DNA of 64,000 nt from Caballeronia grimmiae. GTDB lineage: Bacteria > Pseudomonadota > Gammaproteobacteria > Burkholderiales > Burkholderiaceae. Both the position numbers and the translations under genes were made by a program. This document shows, piece by piece, positions 48,169-57,849 of this stretch. The notes below the pieces were generated by a model, which saw only the letters and a program-made list of their open reading frames with translations, had not been told where the DNA came from and searched no databases. The stretch's first letter is position 1, and every line of letters starts with the position of its first letter. The DNA lies in NCBI RefSeq assembly GCF_000698555.1, contig NZ_JFHE01000007.1:124001-188000 (forward strand). Direction: 5' to 3'.

Positions 48169-50211
48169 ATGAATGCCGTCGCCGAGGCTTTGCCCCGAAC
48201 TTTTCGATCTCCCGATACGCGCCACATGGCGAACGCGCTTCGCATGCTCGCCGTCGATGCGGTACAGCAGGCGAACTCGGGCCATCCCGGCATGCCGATG
48301 GGCATGGCCGAGATTGCCGTCGCGTTGTGGAGCCGCCACCTGAAACATAATCCCGCTGATCCGGACTGGCCCGATCGCGACCGCTTCGTGCTGTCGAATG
48401 GTCACGGCTCGATGCTGCTTTACGCGTTGCTGCATCTCACCGGCTATGACTTGCCGATCGAAGAACTCCAGCGCTTCCGGCAGATGGGAAGCAAGACGCC
48501 CGGGCATCCCGAAGTTGGCGTAACCCCCGGCGTCGAGACAACGACCGGTCCGCTAGGGCAAGGCTTCGCGAATGCGGTCGGCATGGCGCTCGCGGAGACG
48601 CTGCTCGCGCGCGAGTTCAATCGGCCGGGGCATGAGATCGTCGATCATCGGACGTATGTGTTCGTAGGCGATGGATGTTTGATGGAAGGCGTGACGCACG
48701 AGGCCGCGTCGCTTGCCGGAACGTTGCGGCTCGATAAGCTCACCGTACTCTACGATGACAATGGAATCTCCATCGACGGTCACGTGCAAGGCTGGTTCAG
48801 CGACGACACGCCGCAACGCTTCGCGGCCTATGGCTGGCACGTGATCGCCCCAGTCGACGGCCACGATGTCGAAGCGGTCTCGGCGGCGCTCGACGAGGCG
48901 CGGTCATCCGATCGTCCCACGTTGATTCGCTGCAAGACGACGATCGGTCACGGCGCACCGTCGATGGCCGGCACACATGACGTGCACGGCGCTCCGCTCG
49001 GCATCAACGAAGTCGAAGCGACGCGTCTCGCGCTCGACTGGCCGCATCCGCCCTTCGAGATACCCGCATCGATCCGCGAACGATGGAATGCGCGCAACGA
49101 AGGCGCGGCTGTGCAGCAGGACTGGAAGCGTCGCCTGGATGCGTATCGTCGCGTGTATCCGGAGCAGGCCGCTGAATTCGAACGGCGCACGCGTGGTGCA
49201 TTGCCGGCGAACTGGCGCGATGCCGCGCATGCGCTCGTGCGTGACGCCGACCGCGCGCGTCAGACCATCGCGACGCGCAAGGCATCGCAAAACGCCATCG
49301 AAGGACTCTCGCGTGCATTGCCTGAATTGCTCGGCGGATCGGCGGATTTGACGGGCTCGAATCTCACGCGATGGAAGGATGCGATCGACGTTACCGCATC
49401 GCCGGAACGGGGCAACTATGTCCGCTTCGGCGTGCGCGAGTTCGGCATGAGCGCGATGATGAACGGCGTTGCGCTGCATCGCGGCTATCTGCCGTTCGGC
49501 GGCACGTTCCTCACGTTCTCCGATTACGCGCGCAACGCGCTGCGCATGGCCGCGTTGATGAAGACGCGCACGGTGTTCGTTTTCACGCACGATTCGATCG
49601 GCCTCGGCGAAGACGGCCCGACGCATCAGCCGATCGAGCATGCCGCGACGTTGCGGCTGATTCCCGGCCTCGACGTGTGGCGTCCATGCGATACCGTCGA
49701 GACCGCGCAGGCATGGGTCAGCGCGGTGGAGCGCGACCGGCCTTCGTGCTTGTTGCTGTCACGTCAGAACCTGCCTTTCGTGCCGCGCGATGAAGCGCAG
49801 ATCGATGGGATCGAACGCGGCGGCTATGTGCTCGCGGATTGGCCCGGCGCATGGGAGCGCGATGCGCGGCGCGTGGTGCTGATCGCGACGGGATCGGAAG
49901 TGGCGCTGGCGCTTGCGGCCATCGAACCGCTGAAGCGCGAGGGCATTCTCGCTCGCGTCGTGTCGATGCCGTCCACGACGGTGTTCGACCGGCAGTGTCA
50001 CGCATGGTGCGAGCGCGTGTTGCCGGAAGGGGTGCCGCGCGTCGCGGTCGAAGCGGGCGTGACGGCGTACTGGCGGCAATACGTCGGATTGCATGGCGGC
50101 GTGGTGGGCATCGACCGTTTCGGCGAATCCGCGCCGGCGGGGGAACTATATGCGCATTTCGGCGTTACGACGGCGGCTGTCATCGAGCAGGCGCGCCGTG
50201 TCGCGGCGTGA
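48169..50211 (+). CDS. cbbT: Transketolase
   Basis: TPP-dependent transketolase of the Calvin and pentose phosphate pathways, about 680 residues. The TPP pyrophosphate motif is [20 protein letters not shown] with [28 protein letters not shown] is in the pyrimidine-binding domain and [11 protein letters not shown] in the C-terminal domain. The ATG at 48169 has TGGAGG just upstream; an ATG at 48157 is in frame. It sits between cbbP (32 bp) and fba (15 bp). Confidence 0.95.
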   Translation: MNAVAEALPRTFRSPDTRHMANALRMLAVDAVQQANSGHPGMPMGMAEIAVALWSRHLKHNPADPDWPDRDRFVLSNGHGSMLLYALLHLTGYDLPIEELQRFRQMGSKTPGHPEVGVTPGVETTTGPLGQGFANAVGMALAETLLAREFNRPGHEIVDHRTYVFVGDGCLMEGVTHEAASLAGTLRLDKLTVLYDDNGISIDGHVQGWFSDDTPQRFAAYGWHVIAPVDGHDVEAVSAALDEARSSDRPTLIRCKTTIGHGAPSMAGTHDVHGAPLGINEVEATRLALDWPHPPFEIPASIRERWNARNEGAAVQQDWKRRLDAYRRVYPEQAAEFERRTRGALPANWRDAAHALVRDADRARQTIATRKASQNAIEGLSRALPELLGGSADLTGSNLTRWKDAIDVTASPERGNYVRFGVREFGMSAMMNGVALHRGYLPFGGTFLTFSDYARNALRMAALMKTRTVFVFTHDSIGLGEDGPTHQPIEHAATLRLIPGLDVWRPCDTVETAQAWVSAVERDRPSCLLLSRQNLPFVPRDEAQIDGIERGGYVLADWPGAWERDARRVVLIATGSEVALALAAIEPLKREGILARVVSMPSTTVFDRQCHAWCERVLPEGVPRVAVEAGVTAYWRQYVGLHGGVVGIDRFGESAPAGELYAHFGVTTAAVIEQARRVAA

Positions 50212-50226
50212 ACCGGGAGAACGACG

Positions 50227-51264
50227 ATGGCTTTCATCGCAATGAGGCAACTGCTTGATCACGCGGCGGAGCATGGCTATGGCGTGCCCGCGTTCAACGT
50301 CAACAACATGGAGCAGGTCCACGCGATCATGCAGGCCGCGGAAGCAACGAAGAGTCCGGTGATCCTGCAGGCATCGGCGGGCGCGCGCAAGTACGCGGGG
50401 GAGCCGTATCTGCGGCATCTCGTGCTTGCTGCGGTCGAGGCGCATCCGGGTATACCTGTCGTGCTGCATCAGGATCACGGCGCGAGCCCGGCGGTGTGTC
50501 AGCAGGCGATCCGCTCGGGCTTCACGTCGGTGATGATGGACGGCTCGCTCATGCCCGATCAGAAGACGCCCGCCGACTATGATTACAACGTGGCCGTCAG
50601 CCGCCGCGTGGTGGATGCAGCGCATTCGGTGGGCGTCTCGGTGGAGGGCGAACTCGGCTGTCTGGGATCGCTCGAGACGGGTCGTGCGGGCGAGGAAGAC
50701 GGCGTGGGTGCGGAAGGCGCGCTTGGCCGTGAGCGCTTGTTGACCGATCCCGATGAAGCGCGCGATTTCGTCGATGCAACCGGCATCGATGCGCTTGCCA
50801 TTGCGATCGGCACGTCGCATGGCGCATACAAGTTCAGCCGCGAGCCGACGGGCGATATCCTCGCGATCGATCGCATCGCTGAGATACATGCGCGCATTCC
50901 GGATACGCATCTGGTGATGCACGGGTCGTCATCGGTGCCGCAAGAGTGGCTCGACGTGATACGCGAGTACGGTGGTGAGATTCCATCGACATACGGCGTG
51001 CCGGTGGAGGAGATTCGGCGCGGCATCGCGAATGGCGTGCGGAAAGTGAACATCGATACGGACATTCGCCTCGCGATGACCGGTGCGATGCGGCGCGCGA
51101 TGGCATCGAGCAAATCGGAGTTCGATCCGCGGCATGCGTTGAAAGCGGCGACGGCGGCGGCGCGCGATCTTTGCATCGAACGTTTTCGGGCGTTCGGGTG
51201 TGAAGGGCAGGCGGAAAGGATCAAGCCTTTGGGGATGGAGGCGATGGCGAGGCGGTATCAGTGA
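50227..51264 (+). CDS. cbbA: Fructose-bisphosphate aldolase, class II
   Basis: A 345-residue zinc-dependent class II aldolase (Calvin-type, acting on FBP or SBP). Motifs: [30 protein letters not shown] zinc site [26 protein letters not shown], and [17 protein letters not shown]. It is the last recognisable cbb gene. pgk, gap, rpe, cbbZ and cbbR are not in the window. Confidence 0.95.
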   Translation: MAFIAMRQLLDHAAEHGYGVPAFNVNNMEQVHAIMQAAEATKSPVILQASAGARKYAGEPYLRHLVLAAVEAHPGIPVVLHQDHGASPAVCQQAIRSGFTSVMMDGSLMPDQKTPADYDYNVAVSRRVVDAAHSVGVSVEGELGCLGSLETGRAGEEDGVGAEGALGRERLLTDPDEARDFVDATGIDALAIAIGTSHGAYKFSREPTGDILAIDRIAEIHARIPDTHLVMHGSSSVPQEWLDVIREYGGEIPSTYGVPVEEIRRGIANGVRKVNIDTDIRLAMTGAMRRAMASSKSEFDPRHALKAATAAARDLCIERFRAFGCEGQAERIKPLGMEAMARRYQ

Positions 51265-51380
51265 TCAGGCTCGGGCCGATGAAATGTACATGGATACTCC
51301 GTATAACTAACAATAGCTTCCATGCTAACCGACTCCGCCACGCACGCCAATCTTCCGAACGGCCAATTGGGAGCTATCTC

Positions 51381-51926
51381 ATGCCGACCGAATCTCCGAC
51401 TGCGGAACTCGGCGCAATCGCGCCCGCGTTCACGCTTCCCGCCACCGATGGCCGCACCTACAACCTCGACACGCTGCGCGGTCCGAAGGGCCTCGTGCTC
51501 GTCTACATGTGCAACCATTGCCCCTACGTGAAGGCGGCGCTTCCCCATTTGATCCGCGACGCGATCGACTTGAAAGAACTAGGCGTCGGCCTGGCGAGCA
51601 TCAATTCGAACGATGCAAGCATCTACACCGACGACGCCTTCGACCGCATGATCGCCGTGTCAAAAGAATGGCGGATGCCGTTCCCCTATCTCCACGATGA
51701 AACTCAGGAAGTGGCGCGCGCTTACGGCGCAGTCTGCACGCCGGAATGCTTCGGCTTCGACGCGGAACTGCGCTTGCGTTATCGAGGGCGCATCGATGCA
51801 TCGCGCAAGGAACCGTTGCCCGCCGCGCGAAGGGACCTTTACGAAGCGATGCGCGCCATTGTCGAGGGCCGCGAACCGGACGAGCAATACCCGGCTCTCG
51901 GCTGCTCGATCAAGTGGAAGGCTTAG
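51381..51926 (+). CDS. Thioredoxin-like/AhpC-TSA redoxin
   Basis: A 181-residue cytoplasmic redoxin-fold protein. APAFTLPATDGRTYNLDTL starts the fold. Its redox motif is YMCNHCPYVKAALPHL (CxxCP-like CNHCP), with another Cys pair in AVCTPECFGFD. The ATG at 51381 is preceded by GGGAG. It follows fba by 116 bp. It overlaps the convergent DUF6513 gene by 4 bp. It could protect cbb enzymes, but this is only positional inference. Confidence 0.82.
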   Translation: MPTESPTAELGAIAPAFTLPATDGRTYNLDTLRGPKGLVLVYMCNHCPYVKAALPHLIRDAIDLKELGVGLASINSNDASIYTDDAFDRMIAVSKEWRMPFPYLHDETQEVARAYGAVCTPECFGFDAELRLRYRGRIDASRKEPLPAARRDLYEAMRAIVEGREPDEQYPALGCSIKWKA

Positions 51927-53323
51927 CGCTTCTTCATCGTCGGTCCGGGCGCATGCCATGCGCTCAGATCCTCTTCTGGCCGATCTACCTGACATCCCCA
52001 GTCCAGCGGTTGATCCTGATCGAAGCGCTTGCCCAGTTGCCACGCGATTTCCGCACGCGCAAGCTGCACGCCCATATAGAACGCGTGGCCGCCATCCGTT
52101 TCAAGCTGCAACTGCGGATAGAGCGCGAACGGATCGACATCCAGGCGATGCCCGTCCCGGTTGTACACGTGAATGCCTTCCTCCGACACCTGCACGCGAA
52201 AGTTTGGATCGCGAACGGACGAAGCCAGCGCATCGATTTCTTGTGCGCTATACGGAAACGGCCGTTTAGCATGCAGCGCCGATAAATCGCCGGTCATGCC
52301 CTTTGGCAGCGTCTGCGTTTCGCGTGCGGCATGCATCACGCGGCGCGCGACATCGGCTTCGCGAACCGCGCGGCTTGCATGCAGGCTGACCGATGTCGTC
52401 AGCACGGCCGCCACCCGCAACTCAGCGGCCATCCCCATGAGCACGGCGTTGATGCCGCTCGTGTCCGCTTCCGTCAGTTCCGTGACGTTGCCGATGCCCA
52501 TCATGATCGCGATATCGGCATGACGCTCGCGCAGACTCACATAGCGCGCGATGGACGTGGCGAGCCCGAACGGGATCGGGTCGAGAATGGGATCGGCGAG
52601 AAAGGGGCGGTTGCGCTTTTGCATGGCGTCGATCGCTGCATCGAGCGAGGCCATACCGTGCGGCTCGCGCGGCACGAGGATCGGCGTCGACGCGGTTTCG
52701 TCGGCGATCCATAAGGTATCGATGTTCAGGCTCATCAGATAATCCGCGCCCGCCCGCGCGCCGCGCAACAGCTCGTCGGTGAGCATGGAATCGACGCTGA
52801 CGCGATAACCCTGTTCCTTGAGCATCGCCACCGCGTCTTCGAAATGCGGAAACGGCGTCTCGGGCAGACAGCCGATATCGATGACATTCGCGCCCTGGCT
52901 CACGTACTCGCGCGCACGCGCGGCGATGCCATCGAGGTCGAGACGCGGCGCGTCCACGATCTCCGCGAAAATCTCCGTCTCGTAGCGCGATAAATCCACG
53001 TGCCGCGCCTCGCGTCCGAAGAACTGCGGCAGGTCCTTCACTTCTTCGGGCCCGCGCTCGACCTTCACGCCATAGTGCGCGCTGAGCGCATCGAGGTCGC
53101 CGCGGCATCGGCCCGGCACGATCATGCGATTTGTGCCTTCGGTGAGCGGCAGCGCGACGCGCCGGCGGATCATGTCGGCGGTCATCAGCCCCGCCACCTG
53201 CAAGCCAAGTTCGCGCACTTCCCATGTGAACGGCGATGCTGCATCGACAGGCGCAATGCCTTCGAGCACGCGATACAAGCTCTGCTCGGCAAGACGGCCG
53301 GTCAGGAAGACGATGTGTTCCAT
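51923..53323 (-). CDS. Dihydropteroate-synthase-like protein (DUF6513 type) of the H4MPT set
   Basis: A 466-residue protein whose central and C-terminal parts resemble the pterin-binding fold of dihydropteroate synthase (VNIDIGCLPETPFPHF-type segment near VIDIGCLPE; DPILDPIPFGLATSIARY; MMGIGNVTELTEADTSGIN). Homologues occur in H4MPT users and are suspected to join the pterin to the arylamine made by MptG. Its start overlaps dmrB by 22 bp, so it belongs to the sigma-54 activator operon. The exact reaction is unproven. Confidence 0.78.
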   Translation of the reverse strand: MEHIVFLTGRLAEQSLYRVLEGIAPVDAASPFTWEVRELGLQVAGLMTADMIRRRVALPLTEGTNRMIVPGRCRGDLDALSAHYGVKVERGPEEVKDLPQFFGREARHVDLSRYETEIFAEIVDAPRLDLDGIAARAREYVSQGANVIDIGCLPETPFPHFEDAVAMLKEQGYRVSVDSMLTDELLRGARAGADYLMSLNIDTLWIADETASTPILVPREPHGMASLDAAIDAMQKRNRPFLADPILDPIPFGLATSIARYVSLRERHADIAIMMGIGNVTELTEADTSGINAVLMGMAAELRVAAVLTTSVSLHASRAVREADVARRVMHAARETQTLPKGMTGDLSALHAKRPFPYSAQEIDALASSVRDPNFRVQVSEEGIHVYNRDGHRLDVDPFALYPQLQLETDGGHAFYMGVQLARAEIAWQLGKRFDQDQPLDWGCQVDRPEEDLSAWHAPGPTMKKR

Positions 53324-53901
53324 GCGAGCGTGAGTTGCGTGAGCCGCCGGTCGAGAGCGGCGCGCAGGTCATCGAGCGTATAGGCGACGGTCGTGTGTTC
53401 GATGCCCGCAAGCCGCTTGACGTTCTCGAACTCGATCGCACGCGGCCTCACTTCGACCCATTCGTGCGGCGTCTGCGTGATGACGCTCGGCGCGGTATCG
53501 CATGCGAACACGATGCCCGGCACGCATTGCTTGCCCGCTTGCGCGAAGAGATTCGTGGGCAGCGTATCGGAGATGCCGAGCGCACACTTCGCGACCGTGT
53601 TGCTCGTCGCGGGCGCGATCACGACCGTGTGATAGTCGCCGTTATAAAGCATGCCGACGGGCACGCTGCTCGCGCTGTTGTCGCGAAACACCTTGAAGTG
53701 CTCGCGCAGCCTCTTCATGGGCCAGCCGTAGAGCGGCAGCACTTCTTCGCCCGCCGATGAAAGAAACAGGTCGCAACGCGGCAGACGCAAGGCCAGATCG
53801 ATCGACTCTTCGATCATGTGACCCGACCCTGTCACGCACCATGCGAAGTGTGCGTCGGGCTTGAACTCGTCGAGCCGGCGGGCAGGCGTCGGCTGCGTCA
53901 T
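53302..53901 (-). CDS. dmrB: Dihydromethanopterin reductase, DmrB-type flavoprotein
   Basis: A 199-residue flavoprotein of the archaeoflavoprotein/HFCD fold, beginning after a short tail with FAWCVTGSGHMIEESIDLAL. FKVFRDNSASSVPVGMLYNG and YHTVVIAPATSNTVAKCALG form the flavin-binding core. DmrB reduces dihydromethanopterin to H4MPT, the last step of cofactor synthesis; a Burkholderia xenovorans member has a published structure. It overlaps the regulator gene by 4 bp and DUF6513 by 22 bp. Confidence 0.83.
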   Translation of the reverse strand: MTQPTPARRLDEFKPDAHFAWCVTGSGHMIEESIDLALRLPRCDLFLSSAGEEVLPLYGWPMKRLREHFKVFRDNSASSVPVGMLYNGDYHTVVIAPATSNTVAKCALGISDTLPTNLFAQAGKQCVPGIVFACDTAPSVITQTPHEWVEVRPRAIEFENVKRLAGIEHTTVAYTLDDLRAALDRRLTQLTLAWNTSSS

Positions 53902-55919
53902 GCGTCGTGCGGCGAGGACGAATCATGCGACAGCCGGATATGCAGCCGATGCATCTTGCGATAAAGCGTATTACGGCTGATGCCGAGCACCTTCGCGACA
54001 TTGCTCACGTTCCAGCGATGCTCGTCGAGCAGCAGCAACACCGTCTCGCGCTCTTTCACCTGAATGGCGTTGAGCGCGCTCATCTGCGCATCGTCGGTGA
54101 GATGCGCAGGCGCCGCCGATGGCGCCGTACTCGTTGCACGCGCCCATGCCCCGCTCAGTATCTCCGGCGGCAGATGCGCGCAGCGGATCTCATTGCCATC
54201 GCAGAGTGCGATCGCCATCTGCAGCACATGCCGCAATTGCCGGATATTGCCGGGCCACGGATAGTTGAGCAACGCCTGGCGCGCTTCGGCGCTCAAGGCC
54301 GGCGGATCGTCGGATTCGGTTTCGAGAATATGGCCGATGAGCGCGAGCGCATCGGCGCGTTCACGCAATGGCGGCAGATTGATCTCGATACCGTTGAGCC
54401 GATAGTACAAGTCCTCGCGGAAAATGCCGTTCTGCACGAGTTCGATGAGATTTCGGTGGCTCGCGCTGATCAGTTGGAAATCGACCTTGACGGTGGTCTC
54501 CGCGCCGAGCGGCGTGACCTCGTGTTCTTCGAGCACGCGCAACAGACGCGCTTGCAACGCGAGCGGCATATCGCCGATTTCATCGAGAAAAAGCGTGCCG
54601 CCGTTGGCCTGCACGATCTTGCCGCGCCGGCCTTCACGCTGCGCGCCGGTGAATGCGCCCGCGCGATAGCCGAACAGTTCGCTCTCGATGAGATTCTCCG
54701 GCAACGATGCACAGTTCACCGCGACGAATGCGCCGCTTCCATTCGGGCTGATGCTGTGCAGCGCATTCGCGAACACTTCCTTGCCCGTGCCCGTTTGCCC
54801 GCGCAGGATGATCGGGATCTTGCGTTGAATGACGCGTGCGGCAAGCTGGATCTGCGAGGCCATGCGCGGGTCGCCGAACTCCAGATGCGAGAGCTTGTCG
54901 AGCCGGCCCGTGCCGGTCGCGTCGCGCGTTTCCTTGCGCGCGGGCTTGGCGCGCGTGTCGTTCATCAGAATGCGCGTTCCGTTGCTTGCGGCTTCGCGCG
55001 GCGTTTGGGCGGTAAGAAAGAAACGGCTGTTCGCTTTTGCGCTATAGACGGTGACCGGATGGAACGAGCCGCGAATGCTGCGCGCGATCATGTCTTCGAG
55101 CGTCGCGTTGAACGCTTCTTCGATGCGCTTGCCGCATAGCTCGCCCGGCGAACGCAAATCGAGCTGGAAAAGCGCGCTGCGGCTCGCGGCCAGCACGATG
55201 CCCTCGTCGCTGACGGCGAGCTTGCCCGCGTGCAGCGTGCCGACGAACTCCGGCCGGCTATGGAAGTGAATCATGTTCGCGTGGCGGTAGCGCGCATCGA
55301 TCAGACGATTTTCGATCATCTGCCGCGACATGCCGACGAGCACGAGCGAATGCTGCTGCAAGAGCTTCGAGCGGCTCGTGACATCCAGCACTCCGACCAC
55401 CGCGCCGCGTTCATCGAAGATCGGCGCGGCGGAACAGGTGAGCGACGTATAGCGCGGATAGAAATGTTCGTGCTGGCAAACCGCAATGCAATCGCGCTCG
55501 ATCAGACATGTGCCCATGCCGTTCGTCCCGGCCTCGCGTTCGCTCCATAGCGCGCCGACGCGCAGGCCATCAGCGGCGACGGCTTCGCCGAACGGCACCG
55601 ACGACACCTGATGCACGATCACGCCGTCGGCGTCGACGAGCACGACTGCCAGCTCGGGGTCCGCGAGTTGTTGATAGAGCGTAGTCATCTCCAGCTTCGA
55701 ACACGCGATGAGATCGCTCGCGGCTTCGCGGCGCTCGGTCAGTTCGCGCTGCGTGAGCACGGGCGGCATGACGAAGCGGCCCGGATCGAGATGGAATTCG
55801 GTGAGGCAACGCATCCACGATTGCGCGACGGAATCGCTCGCGCGCCGTGAAGCCAGCGGGTTATTGACGATATTCAGCACTTCCCGGACATGCGTATCTA
55901 CGTCAGCAAGCGACGACAT
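53898..55919 (-). CDS. Sigma-54-dependent transcriptional activator, AcoR-like
   Basis: A 673-residue enhancer-binding protein. The N-terminal ~330 residues contain a GAF-like sensory region (WSEREAGTNGMGTCLIERDC, YTSLTCSAAPIFDERGAVVG) as in AcoR-type regulators. The AAA+ domain has Walker A ILRGQTGTGKEVFANALH, the sigma-54 contact loop in YRAGAFTGAQREG, and Walker B GGTLFLDEIGDMP. A Fis-type helix-turn-helix (WNVSNVAKVLGISRNTLYRK) ends it. It is the only such activator in the window and heads an operon with dmrB and DUF6513. It is the natural candidate for the -24/-12 promoters found at 21900, 37068, 43011 and 63814. The effector is unknown; a C1 metabolite is plausible. Confidence 0.9.
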   Translation of the reverse strand: MSSLADVDTHVREVLNIVNNPLASRRASDSVAQSWMRCLTEFHLDPGRFVMPPVLTQRELTERREAASDLIACSKLEMTTLYQQLADPELAVVLVDADGVIVHQVSSVPFGEAVAADGLRVGALWSEREAGTNGMGTCLIERDCIAVCQHEHFYPRYTSLTCSAAPIFDERGAVVGVLDVTSRSKLLQQHSLVLVGMSRQMIENRLIDARYRHANMIHFHSRPEFVGTLHAGKLAVSDEGIVLAASRSALFQLDLRSPGELCGKRIEEAFNATLEDMIARSIRGSFHPVTVYSAKANSRFFLTAQTPREAASNGTRILMNDTRAKPARKETRDATGTGRLDKLSHLEFGDPRMASQIQLAARVIQRKIPIILRGQTGTGKEVFANALHSISPNGSGAFVAVNCASLPENLIESELFGYRAGAFTGAQREGRRGKIVQANGGTLFLDEIGDMPLALQARLLRVLEEHEVTPLGAETTVKVDFQLISASHRNLIELVQNGIFREDLYYRLNGIEINLPPLRERADALALIGHILETESDDPPALSAEARQALLNYPWPGNIRQLRHVLQMAIALCDGNEIRCAHLPPEILSGAWARATSTAPSAAPAHLTDDAQMSALNAIQVKERETVLLLLDEHRWNVSNVAKVLGISRNTLYRKMHRLHIRLSHDSSSPHDA

Positions 55920-56233
55920 GAGGGCGTGTCTCCGTGGCGCCGCGTTCCGCCGCGCGTTCGCCGCGCGGCCTTCGGACGCCGTATCCGTTGTGATTTCCGC
56001 TGGCGCTGCGGCTCGATATCCATTGCCGTCGTGCTGTCTGCCGCACGCGTGCGCGCCTCGTAGCCGGGCGGATGCCGTTGTTCGGACTCCCGGTTCTCAA
56101 AAACTGTACATCCTATGACGCCGGTGTTCAATTGGTAGTCGCATAAAGAAGCTTGTTTGCGCCCGCTTTTTGCTTGCAGCTTACGGATTCCTGCGGCGTT
56201 GAAGCGCCGCACACTCACGCGAGGCACTAACGC
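55920..56233. other. Divergent intergenic region, regulator/folB-like
   Basis: This 314-bp gap carries promoters for the minus-strand activator operon and the plus-strand folB-like gene. The part near 56095-56165 is AT-rich. No -24/-12 match was found on either strand, so the activator is probably not driven by sigma-54 itself. No gene seen. Confidence 0.4.
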
Positions 56234-56692
56234 ATGGGCCGATTCGATCCGATCCGCGAAGCCTTCACTGAACAGCACGACGCCGCGATGGATATCGTTT
56301 ATATCGACGGATTGACGGGCCGGACGGTCATCGGCATCGACAAGAACGAACTGCACGAGGCGCAGCCCGTTCGCATGAGCCTCATGATCGGCGTGCCGTC
56401 GATCCGCGCGTGCACTACGGATCACATCGACGACACGATCAATTACGCGGCCGTGCGCGACGCCATTCATGCGCTGCTCGCTTCGCATCGTCTGCAATTG
56501 CTCGAGGCGCTGGCCGAGCGCATCGCGCAGATGGTGATCGCGGATTTCGGCGCGCACTGGGTGAAGATCTCGCTCGCGAAGCCCGCCAAATTCGATGACG
56601 TCGATGCGGTCGGCGTCGTGATCGAGCGCCGCCGTTCATGGTCCGATACAACGGGCCTCGGCTGGATCGGACGCGGATATGTCCCGCAGTAA
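56234..56692 (+). CDS. Dihydroneopterin-aldolase-like protein (FolB family)
   Basis: A 152-residue protein of the tunnelling FolB fold. MDIVYIDGLTGRTVIGIDKN, HIDDTINYAAVRDAIHALLA and RLQLLEALAERIAQMVIADF match the pattern of FolB. It has an N-terminal extension of ~20 residues and a C-terminal tail. FolB-like proteins recur in bacterial H4MPT clusters, where they probably supply the pterin part. It stands alone on the plus strand and converges with the secreted protein gene at 56713. Confidence 0.82.
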   Translation: MGRFDPIREAFTEQHDAAMDIVYIDGLTGRTVIGIDKNELHEAQPVRMSLMIGVPSIRACTTDHIDDTINYAAVRDAIHALLASHRLQLLEALAERIAQMVIADFGAHWVKISLAKPAKFDDVDAVGVVIERRRSWSDTTGLGWIGRGYVPQ

Positions 56693-56712
56693 CTTCAAGC
56701 GGCCTAAGCGGC

Positions 56713-57093
56713 CTATTTTCCGGTGGATGTGCGCTGCACGATGCCGCAGGCCTTGAACGCATCGCGCTGCAACTCGCGGAACTTCTTGGTCTGGGCCTTC
56801 GCGCGGTCCACCCGGAATTCCGCTCCGCCTTCGCCGCCTAACGTGGCGTACTTGGAAAACGTGGACTGCTCGACGAAGTCGTCGTAGTTGAGCACCTTCG
56901 CGATTCTGTCGATCGCGCACGAGCACTTGTAGACGTTCACGAAGTCGTGCCCGTTGTCGTCCATGCAGCTCAGCACGTATTCGACGCGGCCCTCGGTCGG
57001 ATAATCATGTCCTTGCGCGTCCGCGCCGAAGGAAAACGACGAGGCGAGCGAGAGCGCGGCGAACATCGCGAGCGTGCGGCAACGTGGGATCAT
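56713..57093 (-). CDS. Exported cysteine-containing hypothetical protein of the C1 cluster
   Basis: A 126-residue protein with a signal peptide (CRTLAMFAALSLASSFSFGADA). The mature part has conserved-looking cysteines in VEYVLSCMDDNGHDFVNVYK followed by CSCAIDRIAKVLNYDDFVEQ, plus a late Cys (AFKACGIV). I have the impression that similar small exported proteins occur near PQQ methanol dehydrogenase genes. The role is unknown. It lies 80 bp downstream of fae, separated by a strong hairpin at 57125-57156. Confidence 0.65.
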   Translation of the reverse strand: MIPRCRTLAMFAALSLASSFSFGADAQGHDYPTEGRVEYVLSCMDDNGHDFVNVYKCSCAIDRIAKVLNYDDFVEQSTFSKYATLGGEGGAEFRVDRAKAQTKKFRELQRDAFKACGIVQRTSTGK

Positions 57094-57124
57094 TCGATGA
57101 ATCTCGCTTTATCGTCGATGATGA

Positions 57125-57156
57125 GCGGCCGGCGTTGCATCATGCGCGCCGGCCGC
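57125..57156 (-). other. Strong hairpin downstream of fae
   Basis: A perfect 10-bp GC stem (GCGGCCGGCG/CGCCGGCCGC) with a 12-base loop lies 18 bp after the fae stop. There is no T-run on the minus strand. It is a candidate for mRNA stabilisation or factor-assisted termination that keeps fae mRNA high relative to the downstream gene. Confidence 0.5.
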
Positions 57157-57173
57157 GGGACAAGTCGCTTCGA

Positions 57174-57683
57174 TCAGGACGCCGCGAACGGATGCGCGAC
57201 GGTACCCTTCTTCGCTACGACATCAGCCGCTTTCGGCTCGCCTGCAACGGCTCGCTGAATGGATTCCTTCGTCGCGCGATAGTTGAACTCCTGAATCTTC
57301 TTGTCGTCGGACGCTTCCCAGTGGATGAACACGCCGACACAAATGAAGAGGTCGTCGGCTTCGTCTGCCGGAATGGTGCCGTCCTCGACGCTATCGGCCA
57401 CGGCCAGCGCCACCGCATGCTGCGCGGGGCCGAACATCTGCACGGCCTGCTTTGCGCCCTTGATGGTCACCTTGTTGAAGAGAATCGTGTTCGGCTTCGT
57501 GATGAGATTCGGCGCGACCACGGCAAGCAGCGATGTAAAGCCATCCTTGTTGTTCGTGAGCGCGTGACAGAACGCTGTCTCGGCAGCGGAGCCTCGCGGT
57601 CCGATGATCAAGTCGATATGTGCGACCTCGTTGCCTTCGCCGACCAGCGACTCTCCTATCAGGACGCGGTTGATCTTGGCCAT
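57174..57683 (-). CDS. fae: Formaldehyde-activating enzyme
   Basis: Condenses formaldehyde with H4MPT to methylene-H4MPT. The 169-residue sequence is diagnostic: [20 protein letters not shown] with the catalytic His22, [20 protein letters not shown], and [28 protein letters not shown] lies upstream of the ATG. It has its own 167-bp upstream region with a weak sigma-54-like motif, and a strong hairpin after the stop, both fitting a highly expressed gene. Confidence 0.97.
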   Translation of the reverse strand: MAKINRVLIGESLVGEGNEVAHIDLIIGPRGSAAETAFCHALTNNKDGFTSLLAVVAPNLITKPNTILFNKVTIKGAKQAVQMFGPAQHAVALAVADSVEDGTIPADEADDLFICVGVFIHWEASDDKKIQEFNYRATKESIQRAVAGEPKAADVVAKKGTVAHPFAAS

Positions 57684-57802
57684 GCTCTTCCTCCAGTGAT
57701 GGGTGGTTCTTGGGACGACCGACTTGCTCTTTCGCTAGCGACGGCATGAGAACCGCGCAAGGCTCGTTGAAAAACGGGGCGGCATAACCGCGCACTTCCT
57801 AA

Positions 57803-57817
57803 ACATGATCCGTGCCA
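57803..57817 (-). promoter_or_regulatory. Weak sigma-54-like promoter upstream of fae
   Basis: On the minus strand: TGGCACGGATCATGT. The -24 block (TGGCACG) is a perfect consensus and the G of the -12 block is at the right distance. The -12 block reads ATGT rather than TTGC, so this is a marginal match. It lies 120 bp before fae. Confidence 0.35.
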
Positions 57818-57849
57818 CTTTTGCGGGGGACGTAGCGCGTTTTCTTCGT

